From Sparassis latifolia (Eukaryota > Basidiomycota > Agaricomycetes > Polyporales > Sparassidaceae): a stretch of DNA of 64,000 bases. The DNA lies in NCBI GenBank assembly GCA_018466975.1, contig CM031560.1, positions 124,001 through 188,000 on the forward strand, given 5' to 3'. The first letter of the stretch is position 1. Each line of letters opens with the position of its first letter. Positions 1 to 12,424 of this stretch are shown here, one piece after another. A model generated the notes under the pieces. That model saw only the letters and a list, made by a program, of their open reading frames with translations. It did not search any database and had not been told where the DNA came from. The translations under genes were made by a program, and so were the position numbers.

Positions 1-2254
1 TTGACGGCAGAAAAATGCCAGGGCCTTTTTGATGACAGACTTCTGCGTAGAGACATAGATCCGAAGGAGAGTGTAAAGGTGAGAATGCGAGCCTGTAAGC
101 ACAAGTATAAGTGATCGAGGACACATAGGTAGCATAAGTATGTGACCTGTTTTGGAGGACCATGTAAATTGTTCACTCTCTCGTAATAGCCTTAAGACGT
201 GCAGCCGCCGAAGAGTGTCAAAGCCCCTACACGCACTGGAGTGGGAACCAGAGACGTCGTCTTGGAACGCTTGAAGAAGCTTTCCAACGTCAAACCGAGC
301 TTCTGCGACAAGGGATGGCAAGGACCTATGATATAGCCACAACAATCTCTGGGCGCTCTCCAGCAACAGCGACCTCTTGGGTGAACGAGACACGCTGGAG
401 CCGATCGCTGACGAGTAATTTCCAGCAGAACTAGATGCAGAAGACGAAGAGTCACCTAACCTCTGGGAGAAACCGACAATAACCTGGAAATCGGGGATTC
501 TCTTACGGATCTCTCTTTCGACCTCTGTGCGTCGCTCATACCACTGTCCCTCCGAAATCTTCCTCCAATGCAGCCTCTATAGCAGAGAATACATCTAACA
601 CAGCCTGAAATTTAACCAGACACTTCGCGAGAGCCAAGGCACTACAATGCCGGACAAGTGCAGAGGGTGACTGCAACCCACGAGAAAGATGGACCTTCAT
701 GTTACCCGAAGGCACAATGTTCTCGATGATAGCGCCTAGAGGTGGAGGAACCGGGCGATATAGCTGGCCGTCGTCGTTCAGGAACGTCGAGTGAGGCACA
801 GGTAAGGAGACGACAGATCCGAAGAAGGCGATGTTGGTGATCCACTTCGAGGAAATGCGTGGCTCCAACGCTAACGCAGCCGAAGACCAATAGCTGCTCG
901 TATCATCAGTCAGCCCATCTACTCGACGCTTTAATTGGACACACCCTGCAACCAGCTCAGGACAGGCGGCAAGAACCTTGAGAGCCAGCTCTTGTTGACG
1001 AGGATCTTCATTGACTTTCAGTACTTTCAGAACATTGGCCAGGACCTTGTTGTATATTTTGCTACTCTTGTGACCCAGCCTCGCCTCGTCACCAGTTTCA
1101 AGAGGCGCGCCATCATCGAGGTCCGACTCACGAGGGTACCAACCTCGGTCTTGGAAGCAGACACCAACGCCAGGGCAAGTGCAGATCGCCAGCAAGAAAT
1201 GATGGACTATATCTGCCGGTACGTGATCGGATTCTCCATTTTCTGGGGTAAGACGTTCATAAAGCCTGACAAGCTATCATTTTCGTTTGTATGACGAAGA
1301 TACAGGGCAAATAAGCGTAGACACACTTGCGCGAGCACAGCCTCGCTGAATAGACCAATCTTCAGCGTCCGCCTAATTTTTGCATCCGACCAGATACCTG
1401 TCCAACAAACCTCCAGTACTCTCCTGACAAGCGAGTACGGATCTTGAGATAATCCTTTGAAGATGGACGACAATATATCGCGCCGCTGTTCAATGAATGC
1501 TGCTTTCACCGCAGTAGATGACGAGGTATCTACAAACGAGAGTATGAAAAGGATGTAAAGCGTTCGGATATCTGATGAAAATTCTCAGTCAAAACTAGGC
1601 TTGCAGATCGAACATCAGGTTGAGAACTCACCTGGTCGGACCAGGATGTCGACGTTGTCCTTGATCTTTCCCTTGCGCCGCATGTGTAAGAGCTTAGGAA
1701 GCGACTGTATGGAGAACTCAATCAATGTCGATGGGAGCGAGGTGATGAAAGACATACTTTCGTCTCCCAGGCGAACGAATCTAACACGGCTCTTCGTTCC
1801 CTTCCACCAGCGAAATCGGACATGCTATTGAACAACTTCAGAGTGACCAACAAGAGTTCAGCATGTGAGCCGCCAAGATATGAATTGAGCCTTTGAGTAC
1901 ATTGAGGTGATAGAAGTGTTCTCATGATGGGATAGGCAAGAACATGATAGGTGTAGTGCGAGGAGAGGAGCGTGACCAAAGAAGATAAGACAGCTACTAC
2001 GAGAGCCAGAAGTGTGTGTTGCCTCTGGTAAATGGTCGTGCAAACATTAGAAGCGCAAGCAAGAGCAATGACTGAAGACCCACCGAATTAGACCCTTCCC
2101 AGATGTCGAATATATCCTGTGCCCCGGGAGAGCCATCCAGCCAGGACTTAGCAAGTATCAGACGCTCGTCGTCCGCAGAGACTCGAGTCTCGCATTCCCT
2201 TATAGTCAGTTGATTGCGGAGAGCAGTTAGGGCTAATCTGGAATTGTAAGACAA
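1..2254 (-). CDS. URB1: URB1/Npa1-like nucleolar ribosome-assembly protein, N-terminal part, cut by the window edge
   Basis: Urb1 (Npa1) is a very large nucleolar HEAT-repeat protein needed early in 60S subunit assembly. On the minus strand the reading starts near 2254 with the segment ALTALRNQLTI, followed by AQDIFDIWEGSNS, both typical of the Urb1 N-terminal domain. Further pieces follow at about 1979-1722, 1509-1207 and 1195-536; the last contains SALVRHCSALALAKCL, another Urb1 hallmark. They are separated by short introns. The reading does not end at the stop near 192: a donor GTGCGT lies shortly before it, and an acceptor ...TTACAG at about 93 opens an exon (92-1) with good coding character that leaves the window. 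The true N-terminus is uncertain. No ATG lies at 2254, and an upstream exon around 2340-2520 is possible but I could not join it in frame. Confidence 0.72.
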
Positions 2255-2859
2255 CGCTCATAAGGGCGATCGGTTATAATGAAGGCATACCTTCAATCAG
2301 AGCGCTCTCATTTTGGCTGGCCAGAGATTCCCCTTATGTCGCTCGAGTTGGCGAATTTGAAGCTCCCTTTGAAGATGCATATTGCTTTCGACCGAAAGTT
2401 TCGCGAGACGGCATCCGGCCTAGTTTTGACTCGGAATTTTTCCCTGAGCGACGCAGCTACTAGGTCCGCGGGGTTCACAAGCGCCCGTCGGCAACTGAAG
2501 GCTTTGAAATCGCAGGCTTGTCAATTTCAAGTCCCGGTAGTAATCTGTAGTACATTTCGAGCGCCATCTAAAACTCCTTGAGAGTCTCTATTTGTCTTTT
2601 CTACGACGACAGTTGACCTTGCGCCACCGATGCAAGCTTGTAAGTTGCAATCTCCTCCAGCGTTCAAAGTTACACGTCCGACGTCCTTCGACTCTTGTCT
2701 CCGTCTGCTCAATTATGCGAGCTCCACTGCCTTATATCAATCGACATTCACACCTGCGTGAATGATCTACCAGCTCCTTGGAGCGCTTTTCCTGATGCAG
2801 TGAATGTCCCAGCCCATTCACTCCGGCAACATGCCCCTGAACCACACCAGAAGTGCGAC

Positions 2860-3342
2860 ATGGATTACATGACACCATTCTTAGATCGTCTCCCGGCCCT
2901 TCTTCTGTTACGCTACAGTCAACAGATAGGCTTCCTTCCGCCTGTAGTCCATTTCGGCTGGGCCTGCAGACTGTCTGCTGTGCGGCGGTTTGCAAGAGAG
3001 TACACCGATATTCATGGTAATGAAGAGGGCGACGAACATGGATACGCAGGTGAAGACGAGGGCAACCGGAAGAAAAGGGAGGAATTTCTCCTCATCAACC
3101 CAATTCTGGCTCGGGTGGCGGCAAGTATTGGCCTTCGGTTTCCCCAGAAAACCTTGCGGGTTTCTCTGATCATGTCTGATGAATTCCGGGATGCCTGTGT
3201 CATCTCGCTTTATAACAACTACCGCTTCCGTTGGACTTTATCTGAGGACGACGTAAAACTCTTTGGGCTTGCTCTAGGGCTTAAGACGGATCCTATGTGG
3301 TACATAGATTCTGCGAGGTGTACCTGGAAACAGTTGTGGTAG
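2860..3342 (+). CDS. Conserved-looking hypothetical protein, 160 residues
   Basis: This is an intronless open frame from ATG 2860 to TAG 3342. I do not recognise the family. The N-terminus MDYMTPFLDRLPALLLLRYS is hydrophobic and amphipathic; a Glu/Asp/Lys-rich linker follows at residues 45-70, then a folded-looking C-terminal half ending TWKQLW. Base composition and the lack of low-complexity sequence favour a real gene. An upstream in-frame extension to about 2695 has poor coding character, so I chose the ATG at 2860. It is divergent from URB1. Confidence 0.5.
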   Translation: MDYMTPFLDRLPALLLLRYSQQIGFLPPVVHFGWACRLSAVRRFAREYTDIHGNEEGDEHGYAGEDEGNRKKREEFLLINPILARVAASIGLRFPQKTLRVSLIMSDEFRDACVISLYNNYRFRWTLSEDDVKLFGLALGLKTDPMWYIDSARCTWKQLW

Positions 3343-3910
3343 AGACATATTTCATGCATGTTTTCTGACCGAATAACCTTCTTGAATTGGTTGGTTTAGC
3401 GCATCTCGCATGCCTCTGCATCGTATGCTTTGATTCTCTCTCGCATTGCTGGATAGCTCCGTCACGCCTTTATTTTAGACTTGCATTTGTACCCGTGGAA
3501 ATGACTATCTATGTCGTTCTGTCATAGTTTTCTTCGTGCACTCGTCTCGGTGACGCAACGTACGCACTATCAATCAACATTCACGGAGGTGGACGCGACG
3601 CGTCAGGCGCACCACGTGATCGCGACACAGATGCAATCCATTGAATCTCAATATTTGTATTCTATACCCTCGACGCCAACGATGTCAACTCGGTGCACAG
3701 CTATGGCTGCGAAAGAGATGGTGGGCACGGGCTAGCAGTAGTGAAGCTAGCGAAGACTTCATCGTTTTGTTGTTCATTCTGAGCGGGTCACCGTCGTGCG
3801 GCCTCTCAGTCGATCTGCAGAAGGTAAAGTAATCATTTAATAAGGTACAGTATAATTAATGCAAATAGCCTATAACGTCAGTTCGACGTGCATGGCAAGA
3901 AGAAACAGTC
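3343..3910. other. Intergenic, 3' ends of two converging genes
   Basis: No convincing gene. Short open frames at 3511-3832 have no conserved features. The stretch lies between the plus-strand unknown gene and the 3' end of the minus-strand MFS gene, so it probably holds both 3' UTRs. Confidence 0.5.
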
Positions 3911-5435
3911 TCAGACGCGCGCAGAAAGTAGAGGGTCGATGGTAAGCCTGGCCCACAGCATGAAGAAAGATCCGACCAGCATGGTCAGCCCACTGAGGAC
4001 GATCATGCCCGAGTAAGACCCATGCTGCAGCCTGAGGAGGGCACCCGCCGCAGGGCCACCGCACAGTGCCCTGAGTACCGAATCAACTACCCTTAGCTAA
4101 TGGAAACGTAACATACAGGTTTTGACTCACGGGAAGGATATGACGCTGTAGAGCATGCCGACACGTCTTCCGTGCTCGCCCGTCTTCGAGATCTGCGCAA
4201 CGCAGGGGATGATGAGCGAGTTGAACGCACCGGAGAAGAAACCGTAGATCGCAGCGAAAATCATGATCGCGGGCAAAGTGGTCGCGAAGATCCAATAAAC
4301 CAGCGGGAGGAGCCCTGCAAGGAATGCACAAGGTACGATAAGATTGTAGCGCCCGAACATGTCGGAGAGGTACGACGGGGCGATGCGCCCGAGGACCGAG
4401 CCGGCATTCATGACGGAGAGGACGTAGAAGGCGGTAGTGGCCGGGATGGAGTGTGCCATGGCATAATCGACGATGTAGAAGTAGGGTATGAACAAGCCTT
4501 AAAACCGATACTTGTCAGTACAGATTCTACTGTACGAATGTGAGACGGTTCACCAAGAGATATCAAAGCGCCCGAAACAACGACTAGTACGTAATGCACG
4601 TCTCTAAACATGGACGCATTAATCCACGGCCCAGAGTCACGTCCCGCTGGGAGGCGGCTTGTGACAGTCGTGATCGCCACAAGGCACAGTGCGAGGGAGA
4701 TGAAGCCCGAGATGCGCACCGCCCATGGAAATCCGACTTCGGCGAATAACCGGCGGAGCATTATGGGATACACAACGCCGCCTACGCCAGAACCCGCCAT
4801 GGCAAGTCCAATAGCTGATGCCCGACGTTTTGTAAAGTGTGTTGAAATGGCCGACAACGAAGGGTAAAATCTCGAACGCATACAATCAGTGAAGCGTCGC
4901 ACGAAACAATTCTTGAATACTTACAACATGCCAACACCTAGCCCGAATAAAATGCCCTGAGCGAGCATATACTGGTAATATTGTGTGCACAAACTCGTCA
5001 GCATTATGCTGACTACGAGTACCACCGTTCCAGTGATCATGAGGATCCGTGGGCCATAAGCGTCAAATACACGCCCGAGGAAGCTACCCTATCAAAGATC
5101 ATCCCCCAATTAGCTGGATAAGGATCGTTTGTTCATAATCTTACCGAGAAGAAGAATATCCATAGTTGCAAGGTGCCGATCCACGAGATTGTCGATGCTG
5201 GCTTATCCCGGAGTTGATGTTCTGCGTACCATGACTGGAATGTTCCAAACGAGTTCAGCTGCCCAAAGCCACATAGCAATGCAAGGAATGCGCCGAAGAC
5301 GGTGAGCCAGCCCTTCAAGCCACCGTCTGGCAGGGCTGTTTCGTGAACATGATCATCCGGACGTGATGTTTTGTCCGCAGGCGAAGAACAATAGTCTGTA
5401 TTCTCCAAAGTTAACTTCTTCTCGAGGTCGGCCAT
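3911..5435 (-). CDS. MFS transporter, monocarboxylate transporter-like
   Basis: This is a membrane permease of the major facilitator superfamily, fungal monocarboxylate/riboflavin transporter-like branch. Five exons join in frame: 5435-5145, 5088-4925, 4870-4554, 4497-4131 and 4091-3911, giving 1320 nt and 439 residues, the usual size. After a charged cytosolic N-terminus, LPDGGLKGWLTVFGAFLALL is the D-G-G-x-x-x-W entry to helix 1 that marks this branch. FLGRVFDAYGPR gives the loop 2-3 motif, TKRRASAIGLAMAGSGVGG covers helices 4-5, and YLSDMFGRYN is the matching motif in the second half. All four introns have GT-AG ends. The substrate cannot be told from the sequence. The ATG at 5435 opens the first exon; an in-frame TTG six bases upstream is less likely. 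Confidence 0.88.
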
Positions 5436-6838
5436 GAACAACGGTGCTGTGGGCTGTCGAGGCAGAGACAGTTCAATTGCCTATTTTATATCTCGAAAAC
5501 GGACGTCGCACACAGCAACATTGACCCCCTGTTGATTGCGACCTTGAAATTCACCAAAGCGCAAGGCCGACGCCTAAGGAGCATGACTCGAACGAAATAT
5601 GGGGCACAGTGTCATCGTGCCTGCATTTGGTGGGCCCGCTTCTCACCGGCAAAGTTGTTTCATGCGGCATACCCACGATACGTCAGACGTGCACTGACAG
5701 ACGACAGGTGGAGGATATTAAAATATTGAACAAAGCACAGCAGATACGATCACCCAGCCCGAACGTCACGCTCAAAGTCGACGTTTGGCTAAGGAACAAT
5801 TGGATGCGCCAAAGATAACTGTAGCCTTCCTCGGATACTTGGTTAATGTCTGACGGCTGAAAGCAGTTCCTTGGCATTCCGTCAAGTGTTTGACGTTGGA
5901 GTAATCCCGATAGTGAAGTCGTGGAATGGAGAACACGGAATATGGCACAAACGGAACTCTGCGCAAGGGGAGTGTTTCGTAATTGTTCAACTACATCGAA
6001 GTGATAAAGTAGTACCTAGCCCACAATCATTTATACCCAACCTGGAGCCTGAGATATCAGGAGAGAAGGTCAGAAAGACAGCAGCAGACTTGGTGCGAAT
6101 TCTGCCGAAACATGAACGGTGTCAAATAAGCGAGACAGTGTATTTCTTGTAAGGCACCTGCGGAGCACAGCATCATATGTTCGTGTTCAGAAAAAATGCA
6201 GTGCATGATGGAGATAGATGATTGTGTGGCTGAGATGACGAGCGCGCACACGTGACTGACGCGACTGGAAATTTAAGCGCCTATGACTTGGACGCGTTGC
6301 CAGTGCTGAAGCGCTGGAGCTGGAAGAAAAGCAGCGCCTTTCTTGGAGGAAGTTATTTTGTTGAGATGTAACAGGCTCTCTCCATTCAGACTGGGTTGAT
6401 AATGAAGGTACTTCGATGCCTTATTGGAACTGACGTCGGCCACCCGCCATTAAGTACTCCGTTGTCAATCGCAAGAATCTCTCAGATGATTCTTCTCGCT
6501 GGATGTTCTGTCACTAGTACTGCCGATACACTATTGTGCATATGTCAGTAGTTGGCAGGCTGGAGACACACCGCAGGGTGCGGACAGCTAGGACGGTGAG
6601 TACACGAAGGTCGCTGGACCAGAACGACCCAGATTCTTGGATCTGATAAGCTCAATGACCAAGGTAGCTGCTACACAGAATAAAAGCTACAAATGTAAGG
6701 AGTGACAGTGCAAACGATAACGACAGGAAAGCAATGCTACAGACAACCGAAAATCCGATCCAAAGACTAACCATAAACGAGCGAAAATTCCTAGTACAAG
6801 CAGTATGCGCACTGCGCACGATATATAACCACGTTACC
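5436..6838. other. Intergenic, no gene recognised
   Basis: About 1.4 kb between the start of the MFS gene and the 3' end of the next minus-strand gene. Several open frames under 140 codons occur on both strands, but none shows a domain, splice pattern or codon bias that I trust. It should include the MFS promoter next to 5436. Confidence 0.5.
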
Positions 6839-8291
6839 TCACTGCATGATCCTGGCCTTCCGTAAGTGCTCGATGCCAACTTCCACGACGCCCGAGTCGA
6901 CAACGACCCGCGGAACATCATAATCCCCAAGACCAACCCTCGCGCGCAGGCGGAACTGTCGGCTCTCGCGCCTAGTGAACAGCGCCATAGGAATAGGTAC
7001 CCAAAACCGTAACCGCCATGTGCCGCCCGGTGCGTCCTCAGCATTCTGTTGCTCCATGTGAACCCAAACGGGACTGGTGCAGATCCCGCGAGAAGGGTCT
7101 ATCAACGTGGGGACCAGCACGGGGGCCAATGTCTGGCCAGTGTACTTCACCAAGTAATCTGCGCGCTCCGAGGCGACGTCTGCGTCCTCTATGTGCGAAT
7201 TCTCGAAATCGACAGAGTAGAACATGAGCTCGTAACATTGAATTGGGCAACGGCTATGAAATAGGTCAAGGTTTGGCTTGTTTGTCAGCCACACAGAGCA
7301 TTGCAGGCCATGCATAAAAGCTCCTGAGCGAAAGGTGAGACAAGGCAAATGCAGAGAACAACTGAAAATACATACTTGTCTGGCACGTCCCACATCGTAT
7401 TCCAGTTGTTCCGAGGCTTGATATGAATATGGAATCGACCCGAAGGAGATTTACAGTCGAAAGGGTTTGACTTCAGGAATAACCGAGACTTCGATTCTTT
7501 CCTGCTCAAATTCCTGGTCCTCCTCGTCTGGGATAGTGGGCATCGTACGAGATATCCGTCAACTGCTCGACTTCATCGTCGGTCACATCATCACCCGTGA
7601 CCTTGCGCTCGGGGACGTCCTCGCGAATGGATTTGATGGCCTTGTCCTCCACAGAATGCCGCTCCGTATCGAAACGCTCATTTCGCGTCTCCATAGACTG
7701 GTGTGGCTTTGTGTATTCTGGCGGCGTTGAACTACTGATCGTTACTGGCGTCGCCGTAGCGGCACTGGTGAGTCCAGCCGTCTTCGAAACGAACTGCGCC
7801 GCCGGGGATGGGGCAGCATCCTGCCTTACGGGAAAGGAGGTCATGCTTGTCCTCGCTTCCGCACGAACCGCTGGAACGCTGTTATAGCAAGTAGTCTCTC
7901 GGAGGACGTTCGTGGGAGAAAGATTGCGAGCACAGATGGCGGGTGGTGTGACGGAGGGGGGATGTTTCGCGCCTTTCGCATCTGGGCTGATCGCCCGAAT
8001 GCTCTCGAAGCTCGATTTGCGGGTGGGTGTGCGGGCCCTAGGTGTCGACGGGCGGATCGTGACCACAGACGCGCCCGAGTTCAACCTCTGCCGGACACGC
8101 GCAGGAGGAAAAGTGAGATATCCTTCATTCTCATCCAGAGAGACTTCGTCGATGTCGCGTTTGCGGATGGGAATGCGGCTGGGGAAGGAAACGACTGGGC
8201 GAGCAGAGGGTAGTTTGGATTTGGACGTAAACATGTTGCGGAGCTTCCCGCCAACCGATTTGGCCTGCAAATGAGATGAGGACGCGTCCAT
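6839..8291 (-). CDS. Hypothetical Ser/Pro-rich protein with folded C-terminal domain
   Basis: I do not recognise the family. The N-terminal exon starts at ATG 8291 and runs for about 250 codons. It is basic and rich in Ser/Pro/Thr, with motifs such as RPSTPRARTPTRKSS that suggest disorder and phosphorylation. A middle exon near 7480-7385 reads GRFHIHIKPRNNWNTMWDVP and a last exon ends at the stop at 6839, with WRLRFWVPIPMALFTRRESR inside it. The donor GTATGT after the DVPDK segment is clear. The junction between the first exon and the GRFHIH exon is not: the frame changes near 7460-7510 and I could not place a clean intron there, so an undetected intron, two genes or a sequence error are all possible. 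Confidence 0.5.
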
Positions 8292-10121
8292 GTTCGTTAT
8301 GAGAGGCGTTGAATATTGATGGTAGGGATATCACAAAGATGCCAGGTGGATATAACTGTAGAGGATTCGTTGCACCCGTTCCAGCGAGAGCTCTCTACAG
8401 CGCACGGGTAGTGGTGAGCATACCACCAAAATATAGAGCGCTCTTTATGGCGAGGGTCAGTAGCCCGTGGTTGAGATCGACGAGAAAGGTGAACAAAAGA
8501 GAAAGTCGCCGCCACCGCCACACTGGCGCAAGCGCCTAGGTACGGACGGCACGCCGGCTCGCTGGCAGAATACCAGAACGCTCACCTTGGCTTCAAACTC
8601 AACGCCAGAGGACGTCATATCCCACCCCAAGCCTATCATGCATATTCCGTGCATCTCCAAGATACACCGGAAGCATACAGACCGGAAGCATTGCAGAGGA
8701 AACGGATGAAAATCTAGCGTGTCTTCCCGATCTAGTCGTCCTTCAAATGAAATGCTCATAGATCTGCTCTTGTCTTCTAGATCGCCTTCCAAATGTTCAT
8801 CTATTGTATAGCATGAGTCTAGCCCAGAAAGCAGGTCACTCACCGGTCTTACTCATACTTCAAACTAGGATCTCGATAACACTCTTGAGTATCTTGCCGA
8901 TAGTTTTGATTTTTTCCGAGTATACTGCTGTGAGTCAATGCGGTAGATCAAAGCTAGTTGAAGTTCCATGCTGTAGAAAATCGTACCACACTTTCTAGCG
9001 GATCCGCACAGCCAGTAGGTAAAAAAGAACGTAATACCCATATGTCCCCTTCGTGATGAGTAGTGAGCCTTCGCGGTGAGTAACGTTCAATTTATCGATA
9101 TCAGCATTCATTTATCCGGGCTTTTTGGTCTGGCGTCGAGAATACGACTAGAAGATTAGATGCCCATCTGTGGACCCGTAGAATGCGCAGTAATCGCAAG
9201 CTCGCAGTGGTAAACCGCTCGAGAGAGCACCTCCAGTGCGTGCGACGAGATTATTATTGTCACTAACCATGGAAAAGGACATATGGACCCTAAAAACGAT
9301 CGTAAGGTAGGAAGGTCGTTAACGTCACGTATACATCCTCGCTCTGACCGAGAGAGATGATCGGTGCTCAGCCGCGGCGAAGTTATGGTTAAGACAGCTG
9401 TCAAAGGATGACAGGTTCTGACAAGGTAAGCGCCACTGACGATGATAGTTTCGACTCGACTAAAGCTGGCTGTTCGCACGTAGTACGAGGAGGCAGTTAC
9501 GAGACTTCGAGACAGAGCAATCTATGGTTCCCTTCCGCTCCCATAATGAAATCTTATTCGCGTCACTCCCAGATATTGGTGTGGGTTCATGTATTCCATG
9601 ACCACATATTCCCTCGAGTGCGTAACCTCGCACCTATGCGCAGTCGTCCCAGGCCATTGGCCTCTTGGCAGAGATCAAACTAGCACCAGGCGCCAAACGG
9701 AGGAACAGTGGAAAATCCACAATCTCCTACCCTACTCGCCTCACCGTCTGACTTTTTTGGCGTCCGTCAACGAGGAGGAAATGCACGGCGTCTGGTAGTC
9801 ACACTGGCAAACGATCGTGGTCGGGACGGCATCCAACAACCACAGCCTGCGACGAGGGGCAACCTGGTCTAACAGGTTAATCAAACGGAGAGCAGGTTCT
9901 TCCGAGTGGAATGCATGATAGATTCGTGGTAGATCCTAATCCAGCTCAGCGGAGCTCGTCGCGAGCAACTAAATCACTAACGGTAATTCATTCATGATCA
10001 AACTTGTACACACGTTGCGACCATAGCACGGTACTTGGAATACAATTTGCGTTCATCTCATACATCTGCGACCTCAGGCCTCAACTACGAAAGCTCTATG
10101 GTATGATATGGCGCAGCTATC
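8292..10121. other. Intergenic, no gene recognised
   Basis: About 1.8 kb without a supported gene. Open frames at 8457-8843, 9156-9479 and 9408-9683 are short, lack recognisable motifs and overlap on opposite strands. Confidence 0.5.
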
Positions 10122-11909
10122 CTAGTCAACGAGAACAACTGAATCAAGCACAGAAAATCCAGCCGCCACACCACCCTCGTTGCTGTCCTTTCCCTTCGTC
10201 CTCAGCAACCATCCAACCTCCTTTTCCTTTACGCCTCCATCTGCACCGCCAAACAGTGCCCAACCGAAAATACCTAACTCGCTAACAACCTCGGTCTTTA
10301 CGGCGCCGTCCGTACCTCCACCGGCGCGCACAAGGTAGTTTCCCAATCCTTCTGGCACGGCGATGAGCCGCATCGCGATCCACGCTTCGCGCTCCTGAGG
10401 CGGCAGGCTGTCGAGGAATGGCTGGATCGCCTCCTTGTAGACGTTGTTTCCACCGCCCTCGCGCTGGGGCTTGAGCACAAGCGATGCGGAAAGTTCGCGC
10501 GCCCTGAGGACTCCCAGTCCCTCGTGAGTGGTACCATCGCTGTCGATCTCCTCATCGAGTCCCCACATGCCCATCCAGCTTGCTCGGAGCCGGTCCACTT
10601 CTTCGCGAGGGACGACCCCGGTCCCCCAACGAGCCTCGTCCATTAGGAAGCTTTCGAGCACGCCTGGCTTGGTCAGCACTTCCTGGACTTTCTTGCCTCC
10701 GGCCAGCTGCAGCTGGATCGAGGGACACTGGATTGCCCGCGAGCTTTCGAAAAGGTATCTCAAGTCGTAGTGCGCCGACGTCGGATAATCTATGGGTGTG
10801 TATCCAGCGCGCAGATAGACGGTGGATATCTCGACCGATTCTGAGCCGTCGGAGAGAAAGGAATTGGGCGGCGTTACCCGCAAGGCACGCGTTTCTGGGT
10901 CGACCTTGGCGGAGTGAAGGAGCTGATTGAAGCTCTGCCGGATAACATGGATGGAATGTCTGCGTCGCTAACCCTCAGATTGGTTACTAGGGCGGCAAGA
11001 AAATATGAGTACCTCTCAAGAAGCTCGTATTCGAGCCAGCGCTGGTCGAACACGTTGCGTTCTCCGTCCTGTACAACGAATAAAATTCGGGCACTAATTA
11101 TCCTCACGTCAAGTCAAGGCAGCTTCATTTCGTTAAGTGAAGCATACTTCGCGACATTGTAAGCTTTGTGAGCTTCAGCGAGTCCTTCCGCTAGACCGGC
11201 GATAGTGTTATTTGGCGGGAAATTCTCTTCCTTCAGATGGGGAGAACTTTTGTAATACTCAGTTGATTTGTACAGATATCTATCCAGTCACTTCTTCAGG
11301 CAGACTGACAGGACTGACAGGAGATCCATGAGCTCACTTGTGCAGTCCTGCGCTCTGTTGGGATAGCCCTCCGAAAGACGAAGAGATGGTATTGAATTCC
11401 ACCTGCTTCAGCGAGGGGTCTGCACCAGGGGGAGTATGCAGTAAATAATCAGATCTGAACAACCCGAGTTGGAGAGGCTGCATGGCTTTAGAAATATATA
11501 TGCTGCTGTTTCCGACAAACGACAGGTAGCCTACCTGAACTGTGCCTTCGTCTCGCAACTTTCGCCATCGCCGCCACAGCTGGCCAGTAAACTCGTCAAC
11601 CTTTCCCACTCCTTCCACCTCGCCCATGACACGATCCAGGAACTTCTCGTCCGTTGCAACGCGTGCGTACAGCATATTGTAAGTTCGTTGTAGTGTCTGG
11701 GCGAGGTGGAAGAGATGGCGAGGGATCGGTGACGGAAACAAGGCAATGGGGGCGTGGATCACTGAGGTAGGAGCTGGCAGTTGCACTTTTTCTACAGGAA
11801 GATATACCAAGCCATGCGATAACGCATATGTTGTCGCCAGAAGTGTCAAAGCCTCGAGCTGCGAGTCCGATATAGCTGGAGGCCAGTCAACGACCGCCGA
11901 TTTTGCCAT
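10122..11909 (-). CDS. GSH2: Glutathione synthetase (eukaryotic GSH2 type)
   Basis: The enzyme joins gamma-glutamylcysteine and glycine with ATP, the second step of glutathione synthesis, in the cytosol. The first exon starts at ATG 11909 (MAKSAVVDWPP) and ends at a GTGAGC donor at 11337. It contains RSDYLLH and KQVEFNTISSSFGGLSQQ, the conserved substrate-binding region. A short exon near 11230-11160 holds NNTIAGLAEGLAEAHKAY. Then ARILFVVQDGERNVFDQRWL and IRQSFNQLLHSAKVDPETRA lie in separate exons near 11075-10890. The long last exon ends at 10122 and carries the ATP-binding glycine loop KPQREGGGNN and the family signature ELGIFGWALFGG. The phase of the first intron was not resolved. It is divergent from the P450 gene, with about 0.5 kb between starts. 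Confidence 0.92.
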
Positions 11910-12424
11910 TCCGACAGAGGTCTCAAATTTCAGTTCAAATGATAGAAACACTGGGTATACATGAACATCTCAAGTCTGCCATCGACGGATTTTGTACTGC
12001 GTGAGTATCCAAGCTCAAGCCTGATGACGCCGTGAGCACCTCATCCACTGCTGAGCCACAGGGTTTCTCAGTCCGCCGGTGATTCGAGGGAACTCCGCAA
12101 TCTCCGCGGCGTCTGAGTTTCACCATGCCATTATATAAGAAACTGCAGGCTTTGCGGACATGACTGGACCCAGGAACCGTCGTCAAAAAGTTACTCCTTA
12201 ACTTGCATCTGAACGCCGTCAGAGGACTCGACTTACTGCCTGCCGTCGGAAACGGTGTATCAAACTGTGAACATGGTTGCATTTGCGCCGACTCTTTATG
12301 ACTGTGATTTAGATAAGGCCTCTTATCTCGGGCATGGCCGCGGGCAGTGGCCAATCTTTTAAATGTTCGCAACAATTGACCTCAACGTATGGTGAATTTC
12401 TAGCCCAACATTGAATCAAACAAG
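11910..12424. promoter_or_regulatory. Shared upstream region of GSH2 and the P450 gene
   Basis: 515 bases lie between two divergent start codons, so both promoters must be here. A 146-codon open frame on the minus strand (11935-12375) has no protein features and is probably chance. I see no specific factor site that I would name. Confidence 0.4.

Noticed and set aside
935..1294. Plus-strand open frame inside URB1
   Set aside because: It lies opposite two exons with clear Urb1 motifs and has no features of its own.
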